Assembly (NCBI RefSeq): GCF_019974135.1
Contig: NZ_AP025017.1
Span: forward strand, 2,728,001 to 2,792,000
Direction: 5' to 3'
Length of the DNA: 64,000 nucleotides
Origin: Actinomyces capricornis
Lineage (GTDB): Bacteria; Actinomycetota; Actinomycetes; Actinomycetales; Actinomycetaceae
Shown here: positions 17,553 through 26,689 of the stretch, one piece after another
Layout of the letters: every line of letters begins with the position of its first letter
Numbering within the stretch: the first letter of the stretch is position 1
Notes under the pieces: generated by a model
What the model saw: only the letters and a program-made list of their open reading frames with translations
Databases searched by the model: none
Told to the model about the DNA's origin: nothing
Translations under genes and position numbers: made by a program

Positions 17553-18434
17553 ATGATCAGTGGACCATCATGCGACCCGGCACTGCGACTTCCTCCCAGC
17601 GCCGCGCTGACCCCCGGCCGGGGCGGGCAGCCCCGCCTGCTCATCGACGCCCCCGCCGGCTCCGCGGAGATCCACCTCCACGGCGCCACCGTGACCTCCT
17701 GGGCTTCCCGCGGCGGCAGGGAGGTCCTGTTCACCTCCCGTCAGGCGGTCTTCGACGGCGCCACCGCCATCCGCGGGGGCATCCCCCTATGCCTGCCGGA
17801 CTTCGGGGCCGGCATCGATGGCCGGGCCGTGGTCAAGCACGGCTGGGCCCGCACGGCCACATGGACGCTGCGCTCGGTGGAGGCCACGCCCGACCAGGGG
17901 GTGCGCGCCCTGCTGAGCCTGAGCCACGACGGCCTGAGCCTGCTCTACAGCGTGGAGGTGGGCAGCCGCCTGGAGCTGACCCTGTCGGTGCGTAACACCG
18001 GCCCCCAGGTGCGCACCGTGGAGGCGGCGCTGCACACCTACCTGTCCCTCCACGACGTCACGGTCACGCGGATCACGGGCCTGGAGGGCGCCGGCTACAC
18101 CGACAACCTGGCCCAGGACCCGGCTGCCGTCCAGGTCCAGGACGGGCCGGTGCGCATCAACGGGCCGGTGGACCGCATCTACGACTCCGCCAGCACCGTG
18201 GAGGTCACCGATCCCGGGCACGGGCGGCGCATCATCGTCTCCAAGCGCCATGCGCCCTCCACCATCGTGTGGAACCCGTGGTCCACCCTCAGTGCCGGGC
18301 TGGCGGATATGGCCGACGACGAGTTCCCCACCATGGTGTGCGTCGAGAGCGCGGCGGTGCGCCAGCACGCGCCGCTCATCGCTCCGGGGCAGAGCTGGTC
18401 GATGCAGGCGCGCATCGAGGTCGAGCCGATGTGA
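17553..18434 (+). CDS. D-hexose-6-phosphate mutarotase (aldose 1-epimerase family)
   Basis: Protein of 293 residues resembling YeaD/glucose-6-phosphate 1-epimerase, which interconverts anomers of hexose 6-phosphates. Visible signatures are the beta-sandwich start (IHLHGATVTSWASRGGREVLF), IRGGIPLCLPDFGAG, HGWAR with the catalytic His, and VVWNPW-like TIVWNPWSTLS near the C-terminus. TAGCGT at 17541-17546 lies six bases before ATG 17553 without a Shine-Dalgarno, so the message is probably leaderless. It is divergent from the AI-2E gene. Confidence 0.87.
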   Translation: MISGPSCDPALRLPPSAALTPGRGGQPRLLIDAPAGSAEIHLHGATVTSWASRGGREVLFTSRQAVFDGATAIRGGIPLCLPDFGAGIDGRAVVKHGWARTATWTLRSVEATPDQGVRALLSLSHDGLSLLYSVEVGSRLELTLSVRNTGPQVRTVEAALHTYLSLHDVTVTRITGLEGAGYTDNLAQDPAAVQVQDGPVRINGPVDRIYDSASTVEVTDPGHGRRIIVSKRHAPSTIVWNPWSTLSAGLADMADDEFPTMVCVESAAVRQHAPLIAPGQSWSMQARIEVEPM

Positions 18435-18557
18435 TAGCCCCGGCGGGGCCCAAGTGTGAGCGGAAGCACCGGCGGGCGGCTTGGTGGGCCCCGCCACGGA
18501 CGTGCTAAGTTTCTCTGCGTCGCCCCGTGGGGATCCCCCTGCGTCGGGCGCAGAAGA

Positions 18558-18645
18558 GTCCGAGTGGCGGAATAGGTAGACGCGCTAGCTTGAGGTGCTA
18601 GTGCCTTATTAAACGGGCGTGGGGGTTCAAGTCCCCCCTCGGACA
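18558..18645 (+). tRNA. tRNA-Leu (anticodon GAG)
   Basis: An 88-nt class II tRNA. Acceptor arms GTCCGAG and CTCGGAC pair, the anticodon loop is CTTGAGG inside a GCTAG/CTAG stem (anticodon GAG), a long variable arm follows, and the T loop is GGGGG-TTCAAGT-CCCCC. No CCA is encoded. The upstream TTGGTG (18481) and GCTAAG (18504) are a possible promoter. Confidence 0.95.
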
Positions 18646-18656
18646 CCGCTGACGAG

Positions 18657-18699
18657 GCCGGAGGGCCGGGCAGTTCTTGGAACTGCCCGGCCCTCCGGC
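18657..18699. terminator. Strong bidirectional hairpin terminator
   Basis: Perfect 20-bp GC-rich stem (18657-18676 with 18680-18699) closed by a three-base loop. It has no T tract, as is common in GC-rich actinobacteria. It lies between tRNA-Leu and the convergent DUF805 gene and could serve both. Confidence 0.85.
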
Positions 18700-18737
18700 T
18701 ATTGACCCTCATCCCAGGTGGGCCCGCGCCTCGCTGC

Positions 18738-19475
18738 TCAACTCCACTCGGGCCGGTAGAGGTCCGGGCGTGAGGGCATCAGTCCGAACACGATGGGGAT
18801 GATGAAAGGACCGATGTAGGGGATGAAGAGCAGCAGTGTCAGCCACCCTGACTGCCCGGCGTCGTGCAGGCGGCGGGCGCACAGCGCGAGGTAAGGGATG
18901 GTCAGCGCAAGGTTGACCACGAGGAAGATCAGCATGGAGATCAAGAGCCTCGCGTCACTGCTAGAGGCGTCGGACTCGGCCGCAGCGGGATTCCCTGAGG
19001 AGAGGATGAAAGGAACGAAGAGCGCAACATAGCCACCGATTACGAGGATCACTAGGAACAGCTGGGTCCACCAGTACTCCGAGCGCGAGGCGTAGCCGCG
19101 GAACTGGGCGTAGCGGCGGAAGAAGCGCTTGACCGCCTCCACCGGGCTGGCACCTGGTAGTGGAGAGGCCTCTGGTGGGAGCGGGAGCATGCCGAAGCGG
19201 TGGTAGCCGCCCGGGTACGGATACGGGTAGGGGACGGTCCCCATGGCCGGGTAGCCGCCCGGGTAGGCGGGGTAGTTGCCTGGGTAAGTGAGGCCGCCAG
19301 GGTAGGTGGGGGAGGGGTACTGCCCGGTGTAGGCGGCCTGGCCGTATCCGGCGGGGAGCCCGGCATGGTCGGCTGACACAGAGGGCTGCGAGTGCCCCGG
19401 GGCGGGGCTCGGCCGGTAGTCGGGATAGGGCGAGGCCCCGGGGTAGTCGGCCTGCGAGGAGTGGCCGTCGGGCAT
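18738..19475 (-). CDS. DUF805 membrane protein with Tyr/Pro/Gly-rich N-terminus
   Basis: Protein of 245 residues. The first 110 are a Pro-, Gly- and Tyr-rich tail with repeated YPG units, and the rest is a DUF805 domain: RYAQFRGYASRSEYWW, three or four hydrophobic helices, the RRLHDAGQSGW motif and a final SRPDLYRPEWS. DUF805 proteins are inner-membrane proteins of unknown function. It is a tandem paralogue of the next gene upstream, sharing the RYAQFRGYAS and RPEWS motifs, with a hairpin between them. GGAG precedes ATG 19475. Confidence 0.83.
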   Translation of the reverse strand: MPDGHSSQADYPGASPYPDYRPSPAPGHSQPSVSADHAGLPAGYGQAAYTGQYPSPTYPGGLTYPGNYPAYPGGYPAMGTVPYPYPYPGGYHRFGMLPLPPEASPLPGASPVEAVKRFFRRYAQFRGYASRSEYWWTQLFLVILVIGGYVALFVPFILSSGNPAAAESDASSSDARLLISMLIFLVVNLALTIPYLALCARRLHDAGQSGWLTLLLFIPYIGPFIIPIVFGLMPSRPDLYRPEWS

Positions 19476-19533
19476 GAGGAGGCTCCGTTCCGGTGGGAGG
19501 CGGGAAGGGTGGTGAGAATGAGCGAGAAGAGGG

Positions 19534-19578
19534 ATCGGGGCGGGCAGCGTGCAATGATCGCGTGCTGCCCGCCCCGAT
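19534..19578 (-). terminator. Hairpin terminator between the two DUF805 genes
   Basis: Inverted repeat with 15-bp perfect arms (19534-19548 and 19564-19578) and a 15-base centre that can extend the pairing. It follows the stop of the 19610-20203 gene on the reverse strand, so the paralogues are likely separate or attenuated units. Confidence 0.6.
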
Positions 19579-19609
19579 GGCTCAGGATGAGTGGGTCCCG
19601 TGGATCTGA

Positions 19610-20203
19610 TCAGCTCCACTCGGGCCGGTAGTTCTCCGGCTTCGAGGGCAGAAGTCCGAACACGATAGGAGCGATAGCACCGGCGTAGGGGACGAACATG
19701 AGCAGCACCATCCATCCTGAGTACCCGGCGTCGTGCAGGCGACGGACGGACAGGGACAGGCTCGGGATGATGAGTGCAAGGAAGACAACGAAGAAGATCA
19801 GCGCGAGGACCACCGTTCCCGCGCCGAGAGCGGCTGCGGAGGATTCTGCAACAGTGGGGTCCTCCGAAGTGGCCACGGCGGCGGCCATCAGTGGAGCGAT
19901 GACCATGATGTAGCCGATCACTTGGAGGATCACCAGGAACAGCTGGACCCACCAATACTCCGATTGTGAGGCGTAGCCGCGGAACTGGGCGTAGCGCTGG
20001 AAGAAGCGCTTGATGGCATCCCCGATGCTGGCGCCGGGCAGGGGGGCGACCTCGGGGCTCAGAGCCGGGGCGCCGAACTGGTAGCCACCGGCACCGTAGC
20101 CGCCGGGCATGCCCCCCGGCTGGCCGGGGAACCCACCGGGCTGCTGGGGGTAGCCCTGCTGCGGCTGAGCGCCGTAGGGGTCGGGAGTGTTTCCGTAGGA
20201 CAT
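19610..20203 (-). CDS. DUF805 membrane protein (paralogue 2)
   Basis: Protein of 197 residues with a shorter Gly/Pro/Gln-rich tail (about 60 residues) and the same DUF805 core: RYAQFRGYASQSEYWW, hydrophobic helices, SVRRLHDAGYSGW, FGLLPSKPENYRPEWS. The close match to the neighbouring gene in the core, with diverged tails, indicates tandem duplication. A possible -10 (TACTCT, reverse strand, 20286-20291) would leave a 76-base leader, and GGAG precedes ATG 20203. No function is known. Confidence 0.83.
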   Translation of the reverse strand: MSYGNTPDPYGAQPQQGYPQQPGGFPGQPGGMPGGYGAGGYQFGAPALSPEVAPLPGASIGDAIKRFFQRYAQFRGYASQSEYWWVQLFLVILQVIGYIMVIAPLMAAAVATSEDPTVAESSAAALGAGTVVLALIFFVVFLALIIPSLSLSVRRLHDAGYSGWMVLLMFVPYAGAIAPIVFGLLPSKPENYRPEWS

Positions 20204-20507
20204 AGAGGCTCCAGGGGTTGAGAGTTCAGGAGGCGCTCGAGTCGGGAGGACTGAGCTTCGAGGCACCGCGAGGGTGCACGTGCCCAGAGTAGGCACAGGA
20301 GGCGGGTTTCGTCATCCTCATATCCCCGCATCGGCTTCCAGGGGGCTGGGGAGCGGTCCCCACCGCTACGATGGCCCCTTGCGACCTCCGCGCGCACCTG
20401 CGCGCCCCGACGCCCTCACGGCCCGCAGCCGCGGCCGAGCCACCAGCAGGATCGGCCGCCGGGCAGCCGCCGGATCCGCCACTGAGAACCACTGATGAAC
20501 GACTGAC
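20204..20507. other. Divergent intergenic region
   Basis: This 304-base gap separates the reverse-strand DUF805 gene from the forward MFS gene. I see candidate -10 hexamers on each strand (reverse TACTCT at 20286-20291; forward TACGAT at 20367-20372). I see no palindrome, RNA or coding signal I could defend. Confidence 0.4.
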
Positions 20508-21806
20508 ATGCTCCTGCCCTCCCTCCCCGGCGCCTCTGGTGCCCACACCCCCGCGCAGCTCATCCGCGCCCGTATCGCCGTCTACCTGGTCTTCCTGGCC
20601 AACGGCCTGGGCGTGGCCAACCTGGTGCCGCGCTACCCCGAGATCGTGGCCCACCTGGATCTGAGCAAGGCCTCCTTCGGGCAGGCCGTGGCCGCCACCA
20701 GCGTGGGCGCCCTCATGGCCGGACTCGCCGCCCCCCGACTCATCTCCCGCTTCACCTCCGCCCGCGTGGCCAGCCTGGGGATGGTGGTCGTCGCCGCGGC
20801 CCTGGCCGGGGCCGCCTACGCCCAGTCCTGGCTGTGGCTCGCCCTGTGCCTGCTGCTCATGGGCGGCACCGATGCCGTGGTGGATGTGGGCCAGAACGCG
20901 CACGGCCTGCGCATCCAGCGCCACTGGGGCTCCTCGATCGTCACCAGCTTCCATGCCGCCTGGTCCCTGGGCGCCGTCCTGGGCGCCGCCATGGGCCAGG
21001 CCGCCGCCGGGGCCGGCATCCCCCCGGGGCACCACATGCTCATGACCGCCGTGGTGCTGGCCCTCCTCAGTGCGGGCCCCCTGGTCCTGGGCTGGTTCCT
21101 GCCCGGCGACGACGACGCTGACCGGCCCCAGGCTCCTGCCGAGCTCCTCGCCGAGGAATCCGCGGAGGATCCCGCCGAGCGCACCTCGCAGGCCCCCGTG
21201 CAGACCACTGCGCACGCCCCCGCCGAGGGCGGGACCCGAGCGCCCCGCCGGGTGAGCGTGCTGACCGTCGGCGTGCTCGTCGTCGTCTCGCTCCTGTGCG
21301 CCGCGGCCATGTTCCCCGAGGATGTGGGCCACAACTGGTCCTCCCTGCTCCTGGCCGGCCAGGGGGCCGCCGCCGGCCAGGTGGGGCTCGGCATCGTCGC
21401 GATCCAGGGCACGATGATCGTGGGGCGGCTCGTGGGGGACCGGGTGGTCGACGCCCTGGGCGCCCGCGCCGTCATCGCCTGGGGAGGTGTGCTGGTGGTG
21501 GCGGGCATGGGCCTGGCCCTGGTGATGTCCTCCGTGCCCGGCACCCTCATCGGCATGGCCATCTCCGGGGTGGGATGCGCCGTGGCGGTGCCGGTGACCT
21601 ACTCCGCCGGTGACGACATCCCCGGCCTGGCCCCCGGGCAGGGCCTGACCATCGTCTCCTGGCTGGCGCGCGCCGCCGGCCTCATCATGCCCCCGGTCGT
21701 CGGGTGGCTCTCCGACTCCCACGGACTGTGGGTGGCCCTGGCCTACGGGCTCATCGGGGGACTGGTGCTGGCCACCTGCTGGCCGGTCCTGCGCCGCCGG
21801 GGCTGA
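20508..21806 (+). CDS. Major facilitator superfamily transporter (YbjJ-like)
   Basis: Twelve-helix-type transporter of 432 residues. The first half has VYLVFLANGLGVANLVPRYP and the loop ending in APRLISRFTS in place of the usual GxLaDrxGrr motif. A hydrophilic central loop of about 50 residues (DDDADRPQAPAEL onward) separates the halves, and FHAAWSLGAVLGAAMG is typical of the YbjJ/sugar-exporter-like group. The substrate is unknown. No clear ribosome site precedes ATG 20508, so the start is less certain than the gene. Confidence 0.82.
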   Translation: MLLPSLPGASGAHTPAQLIRARIAVYLVFLANGLGVANLVPRYPEIVAHLDLSKASFGQAVAATSVGALMAGLAAPRLISRFTSARVASLGMVVVAAALAGAAYAQSWLWLALCLLLMGGTDAVVDVGQNAHGLRIQRHWGSSIVTSFHAAWSLGAVLGAAMGQAAAGAGIPPGHHMLMTAVVLALLSAGPLVLGWFLPGDDDADRPQAPAELLAEESAEDPAERTSQAPVQTTAHAPAEGGTRAPRRVSVLTVGVLVVVSLLCAAAMFPEDVGHNWSSLLLAGQGAAAGQVGLGIVAIQGTMIVGRLVGDRVVDALGARAVIAWGGVLVVAGMGLALVMSSVPGTLIGMAISGVGCAVAVPVTYSAGDDIPGLAPGQGLTIVSWLARAAGLIMPPVVGWLSDSHGLWVALAYGLIGGLVLATCWPVLRRRG

Positions 21807-21839
21807 GGCCGGCCCCGCCGGCGGAGCCCGCCCCGCCGC

Positions 21840-23192
21840 TCAGGCCAGTCCGGCCCGTCGCCGGCGCTCGACGTCGTCGCTGCGGACCCGGAGCACCGCG
21901 CGCACGGAGAATGTCACCACGACGAGGGCCACCACCGCGATGATGAGCCAGATGGCGGAGCCGCCTCCCGAGGCGGGGTCCGGGGGGTACGGGGGCATCG
22001 CCTGATGAGTGAGGATGCTGCCGACGAGGGTGCCCGCGACACTGGCGCCGAAGAGGATGGCGCAGATCATGGCGGCGGCGTCCCAGGCGTCCTCGCGGCG
22101 CCGGGCGGCGCACCAGCCGGGCAGGCTGGGGACGTCGACGTCCTCCAGCCCCACCCTCAGAGGGCGGGGCTCCCCGGGCAGCCGGCGCGGATAGGTCACC
22201 ACCACGGGGTCCGCCCCCTTGAGGAGCACGAGCATGATGGCCAGGGGCAGGCTCGCCACGACACAGGCCAGGGGCAGCAGGGGGAACCCGGTGCCGGCGG
22301 AGATGCCCGCGGCGATCAGGGCCGCCGGCACCAGGAGCACCACGAGGAAGAGCCCCGTCGCCAGGGCACGTCGTCGTCCGGCCCTGACCAGGCGGTGGAC
22401 GTCCTGGGCGTCGGGCCAGGGCGGTCCCATGCGGCCATCGGCAGTCGTGGCCCGGACGATCCTCCCGCCCTGCGGGTACTGGCTGGGCGGATGCGTCAGT
22501 AGGTCGCGGCGCCTGCCCAGCTCCACATCCAGGGGGCGGGAGGAGCCTGGCTCCTGGCCGGCCACGCCCGTGAGCACCTGGCGCAGCAGGCCCCACTGAT
22601 CCTCGGCGATCGATGTGGGGATCCGCAGCACCCAGGCCCGGCGCGCGCACACCGCCGCCATCGAGACCCCCACCAGGACGAAGACGGCGGGGAAGGCCAG
22701 GAGGATCCAGATCAGCTGGCCAGGGCCGGCGGAGCCCACCAGGTCCATCCGCATGCGCATCGCCATGACGACGGCCGCGCAGGCGAAGGCGAGGAAGGCC
22801 ACCGCGCCGATGAGGTGGGGCAGGGGCGCGAGGCTGGGCCGGGCGGGCGCGCCCCGGTAGGCGGCGGGCTGGAAGCCGGCCAGCGCCGCCCCGATCGCCT
22901 GCTCCACCTGCTCGGCGCCCACCGGCCCGGCGGGGATGGTCAGGCGCTCGCGCACCAGCGGGATGCCGCTCGGCGAGCCGAGCCCGGACTCGTAGCGCCG
23001 GGTCGTGCGCCCGCCGTGCGTCGTGCCCGAGCCATGGGTATCGGTGTGGATCTCGGCCACGCGCGCGGGCACCACCTGCTCGACGCGGATCACCTGCCCC
23101 TGCTGGCGCACCCGCACGCGGGGCAGCAGCCAGCGCGGGACCGAGCCCGACGGCGCGGGAGTGGACGGGGACGGAGGGGGCAGTGGCGACAT
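21840..23192 (-). CDS. Unrecognised multi-pass membrane protein
   Basis: I do not recognise a family in this 450-residue protein. It has an N-terminal cytosolic-looking region of about 120 residues (Pro-rich start, then RVRQQGQVIRVEQVVPARV), followed by about six hydrophobic segments in three pairs: FLAFACAAVVMAM/IWILLAFPAVFVLVG, LATGLFLVVLLVPAALIAAG/LPLACVVASLPLAIMLVLL, and AAMICAILFGASVAGTLVG/AIWLIIAVVALVVVTFSV. AGGTGAGG precedes ATG 23192 and TATACGAT lies a little further upstream. It converges with the MFS gene and diverges from the acetyltransferase fusion. Confidence 0.65.
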   Translation of the reverse strand: MSPLPPPSPSTPAPSGSVPRWLLPRVRVRQQGQVIRVEQVVPARVAEIHTDTHGSGTTHGGRTTRRYESGLGSPSGIPLVRERLTIPAGPVGAEQVEQAIGAALAGFQPAAYRGAPARPSLAPLPHLIGAVAFLAFACAAVVMAMRMRMDLVGSAGPGQLIWILLAFPAVFVLVGVSMAAVCARRAWVLRIPTSIAEDQWGLLRQVLTGVAGQEPGSSRPLDVELGRRRDLLTHPPSQYPQGGRIVRATTADGRMGPPWPDAQDVHRLVRAGRRRALATGLFLVVLLVPAALIAAGISAGTGFPLLPLACVVASLPLAIMLVLLKGADPVVVTYPRRLPGEPRPLRVGLEDVDVPSLPGWCAARRREDAWDAAAMICAILFGASVAGTLVGSILTHQAMPPYPPDPASGGGSAIWLIIAVVALVVVTFSVRAVLRVRSDDVERRRRAGLA

Positions 23193-23365
23193 GGGGCCTC
23201 ACCTGATCGTATAGTCGACGTGCTCTGCCTGCGGCGCACCTGGCGTCCGCCCAGCGGCTCGATCCTGGTGCAGGCTCATGGGAGCTTGCTGAGACCGGCC
23301 CGGACCGGGCCCGGTGAGGCGGGCCAGGACCGGGCGGCTCGTCCTCGGCACTACCATTGCCGGGC

Positions 23366-24547
23366 ATGGAGTCATTCACCATTGAGGCCCCCGGTGGGCG
23401 GGAAGCGCCCGGGCTCGTGCTCTCAGCGCCCACCACCGCCGATATCGAGCGGATCTTCCAGCTGTGCCAGGACCCGGAGATCCAGGAGTGGACCTCGGTG
23501 CCCCGCGGCTACACCCGGGATGATGCCCGTGTCTTCGCCGAGGAGATCGTCCCGCGCGGCTGGGCCCAGGGCAAGGAGCTGACCTGGGCGCTGCGGCCCG
23601 TCGCGCAGCAGCTTCCGGCCGGCTCCGACGGCGAGCCCGACGGCGTGCCCGCCCTGGTCGGCGTCGTGGGGCTGTCCCTGGCCGGGGACGGCACTGCGGA
23701 GATCGGCTACTGGCTGGGCGCGCCGTACCGGGGGCGGGGCCTCATGGCCCGGGCGGTGCGCGCCGTCATCGAGGCCGCCTTCGACCCCGAGGGGCCCGTG
23801 GCCCAGGCGGGCAGGGGCCCGCTGTCCGCGCTGCGATGGCGCTGCGACATCCATGACGGCGTGCCCAACTGGGCCTCCTGGAGGCTCGCCTGGTCCGTGG
23901 GGTTCCGCAAGGAGGGGCAGGTGCGCCGCCTGCTGCGCAACGACGGCGTCCTGCACGACGGCTGGATCGCCACCCTGCTGCCCACCGACCCCCGCCGGCC
24001 CCAGGCCCCCTGGGACGGGCCGACGGCGCAGGGCCCGGCCCAGGCCCGCGGGGCGCGCACCCCCCTGGTGGCCACCACCGAGGTGGGGCGGCGCGAGGGC
24101 GATGACCCCGAGGCGCTGGTGCGCCGCTTCCACCACACCTACGGCCTGCCCATCCAGACCGACGGGCCCTCCCTGGAGCGCCGGAGCCTGGAGATGCGCA
24201 TGAGCCTCATCGCCGAGGAGTTCGCCGAGCTGACCGGGGCGGTCTACGGCCCCGCCGCTCGCGCCGAGATCGAGGCGGCCTACACCCGGGCGGTGGCCGG
24301 GGATGAGGGCACCCGCGATGTGGTGGAGAGCGCCGACGCCCTGGCCGACCTCATCTACGTCATCTACGGCATGGCCCTGGAGACGGGGATCGACCTGGCC
24401 GCGGTGCTGGCCGAGGTCCAGCGCTCCAACATGTCCAAGCTGGGGGCCGATGGCCGGCCGATCTACCGCGAGGACGGCAAGGTCCTCAAGGGGCCGGGCT
24501 ACTTCCCGCCCGATGTCGCCGGGGCGCTGCGGGCGGGAAGGGGATGA
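23366..24547 (+). CDS. GNAT acetyltransferase fused to a MazG-like/PRA-PH-like NTP pyrophosphohydrolase
   Basis: Two-domain protein of 393 residues. Residues 15-215 form a RimJ/RimL-type GNAT domain (EIGYWLGAPYRGRGLMARAV is the acetyl-CoA loop; NWASWRLAWSVGFRKEG the C-terminal part). Residues 245-390 form an all-alpha pyrophosphohydrolase of the MazG/phosphoribosyl-ATP type, with EEFAEL and VESADALADLIYVIYG as metal-binding helices and the family tail SNMSKL...GKVLKGPGYFPPD. The pyrophosphohydrolase would hydrolyse an (often non-canonical) nucleoside triphosphate. A TACCAT hexamer lies eight bases before ATG 23366. The reading frame is uninterrupted through the linker, so this looks like a real fusion. 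Confidence 0.8.
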   Translation: MESFTIEAPGGREAPGLVLSAPTTADIERIFQLCQDPEIQEWTSVPRGYTRDDARVFAEEIVPRGWAQGKELTWALRPVAQQLPAGSDGEPDGVPALVGVVGLSLAGDGTAEIGYWLGAPYRGRGLMARAVRAVIEAAFDPEGPVAQAGRGPLSALRWRCDIHDGVPNWASWRLAWSVGFRKEGQVRRLLRNDGVLHDGWIATLLPTDPRRPQAPWDGPTAQGPAQARGARTPLVATTEVGRREGDDPEALVRRFHHTYGLPIQTDGPSLERRSLEMRMSLIAEEFAELTGAVYGPAARAEIEAAYTRAVAGDEGTRDVVESADALADLIYVIYGMALETGIDLAAVLAEVQRSNMSKLGADGRPIYREDGKVLKGPGYFPPDVAGALRAGRG

Positions 24548-24614
24548 GGGTGGCGTTGCCACCGGCCATGCTGCCGCTACCGGCCCAAGGTCCCAGACGT
24601 GGCACGATGAGCCC

Positions 24615-26651
24615 ATGAGCCTGACCGACGGCGCCCACGGCGCCCCCGACGCCGAAGTCCCTAGCACCGAGCTCCCCGAGTCCAACCCGCTGGCGCGCCC
24701 CTGGGCCCTGGAACTGGGGCTGCCGGACTTCGCGGTGGTGCGCCACGAGGACATCGAGCCCGCCATCCGGGCGGGCATGGCCGCCCAGCGCGCCGAGTGG
24801 GAGGCCGTGGCCACCGACCCCGCCGAACCCACCGTGGCCAACACGGTCGAGGCCCTGGAGCGCTCGGGCGACCTGCTGGGCCGGGCCCTGACCGTGCTGT
24901 CCTGCCTGACCTCGGCCACCTACTGCCCCGACCTGGATGCCCTGGAGGAGCGGCTGGCCCCCGAGCTGTCCGCCCACCAGGACGCCTACACCCTCGATGC
25001 GCGCCTCTACCGGCGCTTCAAGGCCCTGGACGAGCAGGCGGCGAGCCTCGATGAGGAGACCGCCAGGCTCGTCCGTTTGAGCGTGGAGGCCTTCGAGCGC
25101 GACGGCGTCTCCCTGGAGGGGGAGCGGGCCGAGCGGCTGCGCGAGATCAACGCCCGCACGACCGCGCTGGAGTCTCGCTTCTCCACCCTGGCCACCGAGG
25201 CCATGCACGCCGCGGGGGTTGCCAACTACACGGCCGCCCCGGCGCTGGCCACCACACGCCCGCATGCGGAGCGCGTCGAGCTCCTGGCGCGGTCCATGTC
25301 CCGCGGCCTGGGCGGGGAGCACGACACGCGTGACATCGTCCTGGAGCTGGCGGCCCTGCGCGCCGAGCGGGCCGAGCTGCTGGGCTACCCCCACCACGCG
25401 GCCATCGTGGCCGCGCAGTCCGCCGCCCGGACCACCCGCGCCGTCTCCGAGATGCTCTCGCGCCTGAGCGGCCCGGCCATGGCCAACGCCCGCCGGGACG
25501 CCCGGGGCCTGGCCGAGCGCATGGCCGCCGACCCCCAGACCCGGCCGGGGGAGGCCTTCGGCCCGGCCGACTGGCCCCTGTACGAGGCCGCCGAGCGCAA
25601 GGAGCGCTTCGGCGTCGACGATGAGGTCCTGGCCCCCTACCTGGAGCTGTGGAGCGTGGTGGAGAAGGGCGTCTTCGCCGCGGCCACAGGTCTGTACGGC
25701 CTGACCTTCCACGAGCGCCCCGACCTGGCGGCCCACATGTACGACCCCACCGTGCGCGTGTGGGAGGTGCGTGACGGCCAGGACCGCGGCGCCCCCCTGC
25801 TGGGCCTGTTCGTCGGCGACTACTACGCCCGGCCCGGCAAGGCCGGCGGGGCCTGGATGTCCAGCCTGGTGGAGCAGTCCCACCTGCTGGACCGGCGGCC
25901 CGTGGTCATCAACTGCGCCAATATCGAGCAGCCCGAGACCGGGCCGGCCCTGCTGACCTGGGATGAGGTCATCACCTGCTTCCACGAGTTCGGCCACGCC
26001 CTCCACGGCCTGCTGGCCGACACCCGCTACCCCTCGGCCTCCGGGACCAACGTGCCCAACGACGTCGTGGAGTTCCCCAGCCAGGTCAACGAGAGCTGGG
26101 CCCTGCACCCCCGGATCCTGGCCTCCTATGCCCGGCACGTGGACACCGGTGAGCCCATGCCCCCCGCCCTGAGCGAGCAGCTGCGCCGCCAGGGCGCCTT
26201 CGGCCAGGGCTACGCCACCACCGAGTACCTGGGCGCCGCCCTGCTGGACCAGGCCTGGCACACCCTGGCCGCCCAGGAGGTGCCCACCGACCCGCAGGAG
26301 GTCGAGGCCTTCGAGCACCGGGCCCTGGCCGCCGCCGGCATCGACGACGCCCTGGTGCCGCCGCGCTACCGGTCCACCTACTTCTCCCACTGCTTCGCCG
26401 GCGGCTACGCGGCCGCCTACTACGCCTACATCTGGAGCGAGGTCATGGACGCCGACGCCACCGCGTGGCTGCGCACCGATGGCCAGGGGGCCATCGACGG
26501 CGACCAGGGCCTCAACCGCACCGCCGGGCAGGCCCTGCGCCGGGAGTTCCTCTCACGCGGCGACTCCCGCGACGCCCTGACCTCCTACCGGGCCCTGACC
26601 GGGCACGACCCGCAGATCCAGCCGCTCCTGGAGCGCCGCGGTCTGCTGTGA
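24615..26651 (+). CDS. M3-family zinc oligopeptidase (peptidyl-dipeptidase Dcp/oligopeptidase A type)
   Basis: Cytosolic metallopeptidase of 678 residues, the normal size for the M3A group, which trims short peptides. HEFGH at 457-461 binds zinc and carries the catalytic Glu; the third ligand is in the downstream VVEFPSQ motif. ESNPLARPW and the long helical N-terminal half match the family. ATG 24615 is preceded six bases upstream by CACGAT, which may be a leaderless -10. It is followed after 38 bases by a flavoprotein gene with its own ribosome site. Confidence 0.92.
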   Translation: MSLTDGAHGAPDAEVPSTELPESNPLARPWALELGLPDFAVVRHEDIEPAIRAGMAAQRAEWEAVATDPAEPTVANTVEALERSGDLLGRALTVLSCLTSATYCPDLDALEERLAPELSAHQDAYTLDARLYRRFKALDEQAASLDEETARLVRLSVEAFERDGVSLEGERAERLREINARTTALESRFSTLATEAMHAAGVANYTAAPALATTRPHAERVELLARSMSRGLGGEHDTRDIVLELAALRAERAELLGYPHHAAIVAAQSAARTTRAVSEMLSRLSGPAMANARRDARGLAERMAADPQTRPGEAFGPADWPLYEAAERKERFGVDDEVLAPYLELWSVVEKGVFAAATGLYGLTFHERPDLAAHMYDPTVRVWEVRDGQDRGAPLLGLFVGDYYARPGKAGGAWMSSLVEQSHLLDRRPVVINCANIEQPETGPALLTWDEVITCFHEFGHALHGLLADTRYPSASGTNVPNDVVEFPSQVNESWALHPRILASYARHVDTGEPMPPALSEQLRRQGAFGQGYATTEYLGAALLDQAWHTLAAQEVPTDPQEVEAFEHRALAAAGIDDALVPPRYRSTYFSHCFAGGYAAAYYAYIWSEVMDADATAWLRTDGQGAIDGDQGLNRTAGQALRREFLSRGDSRDALTSYRALTGHDPQIQPLLERRGLL

Positions 26652-26689
26652 GCACGCCACCACCACACCCCTCAACGGAAGGAAAGCAC

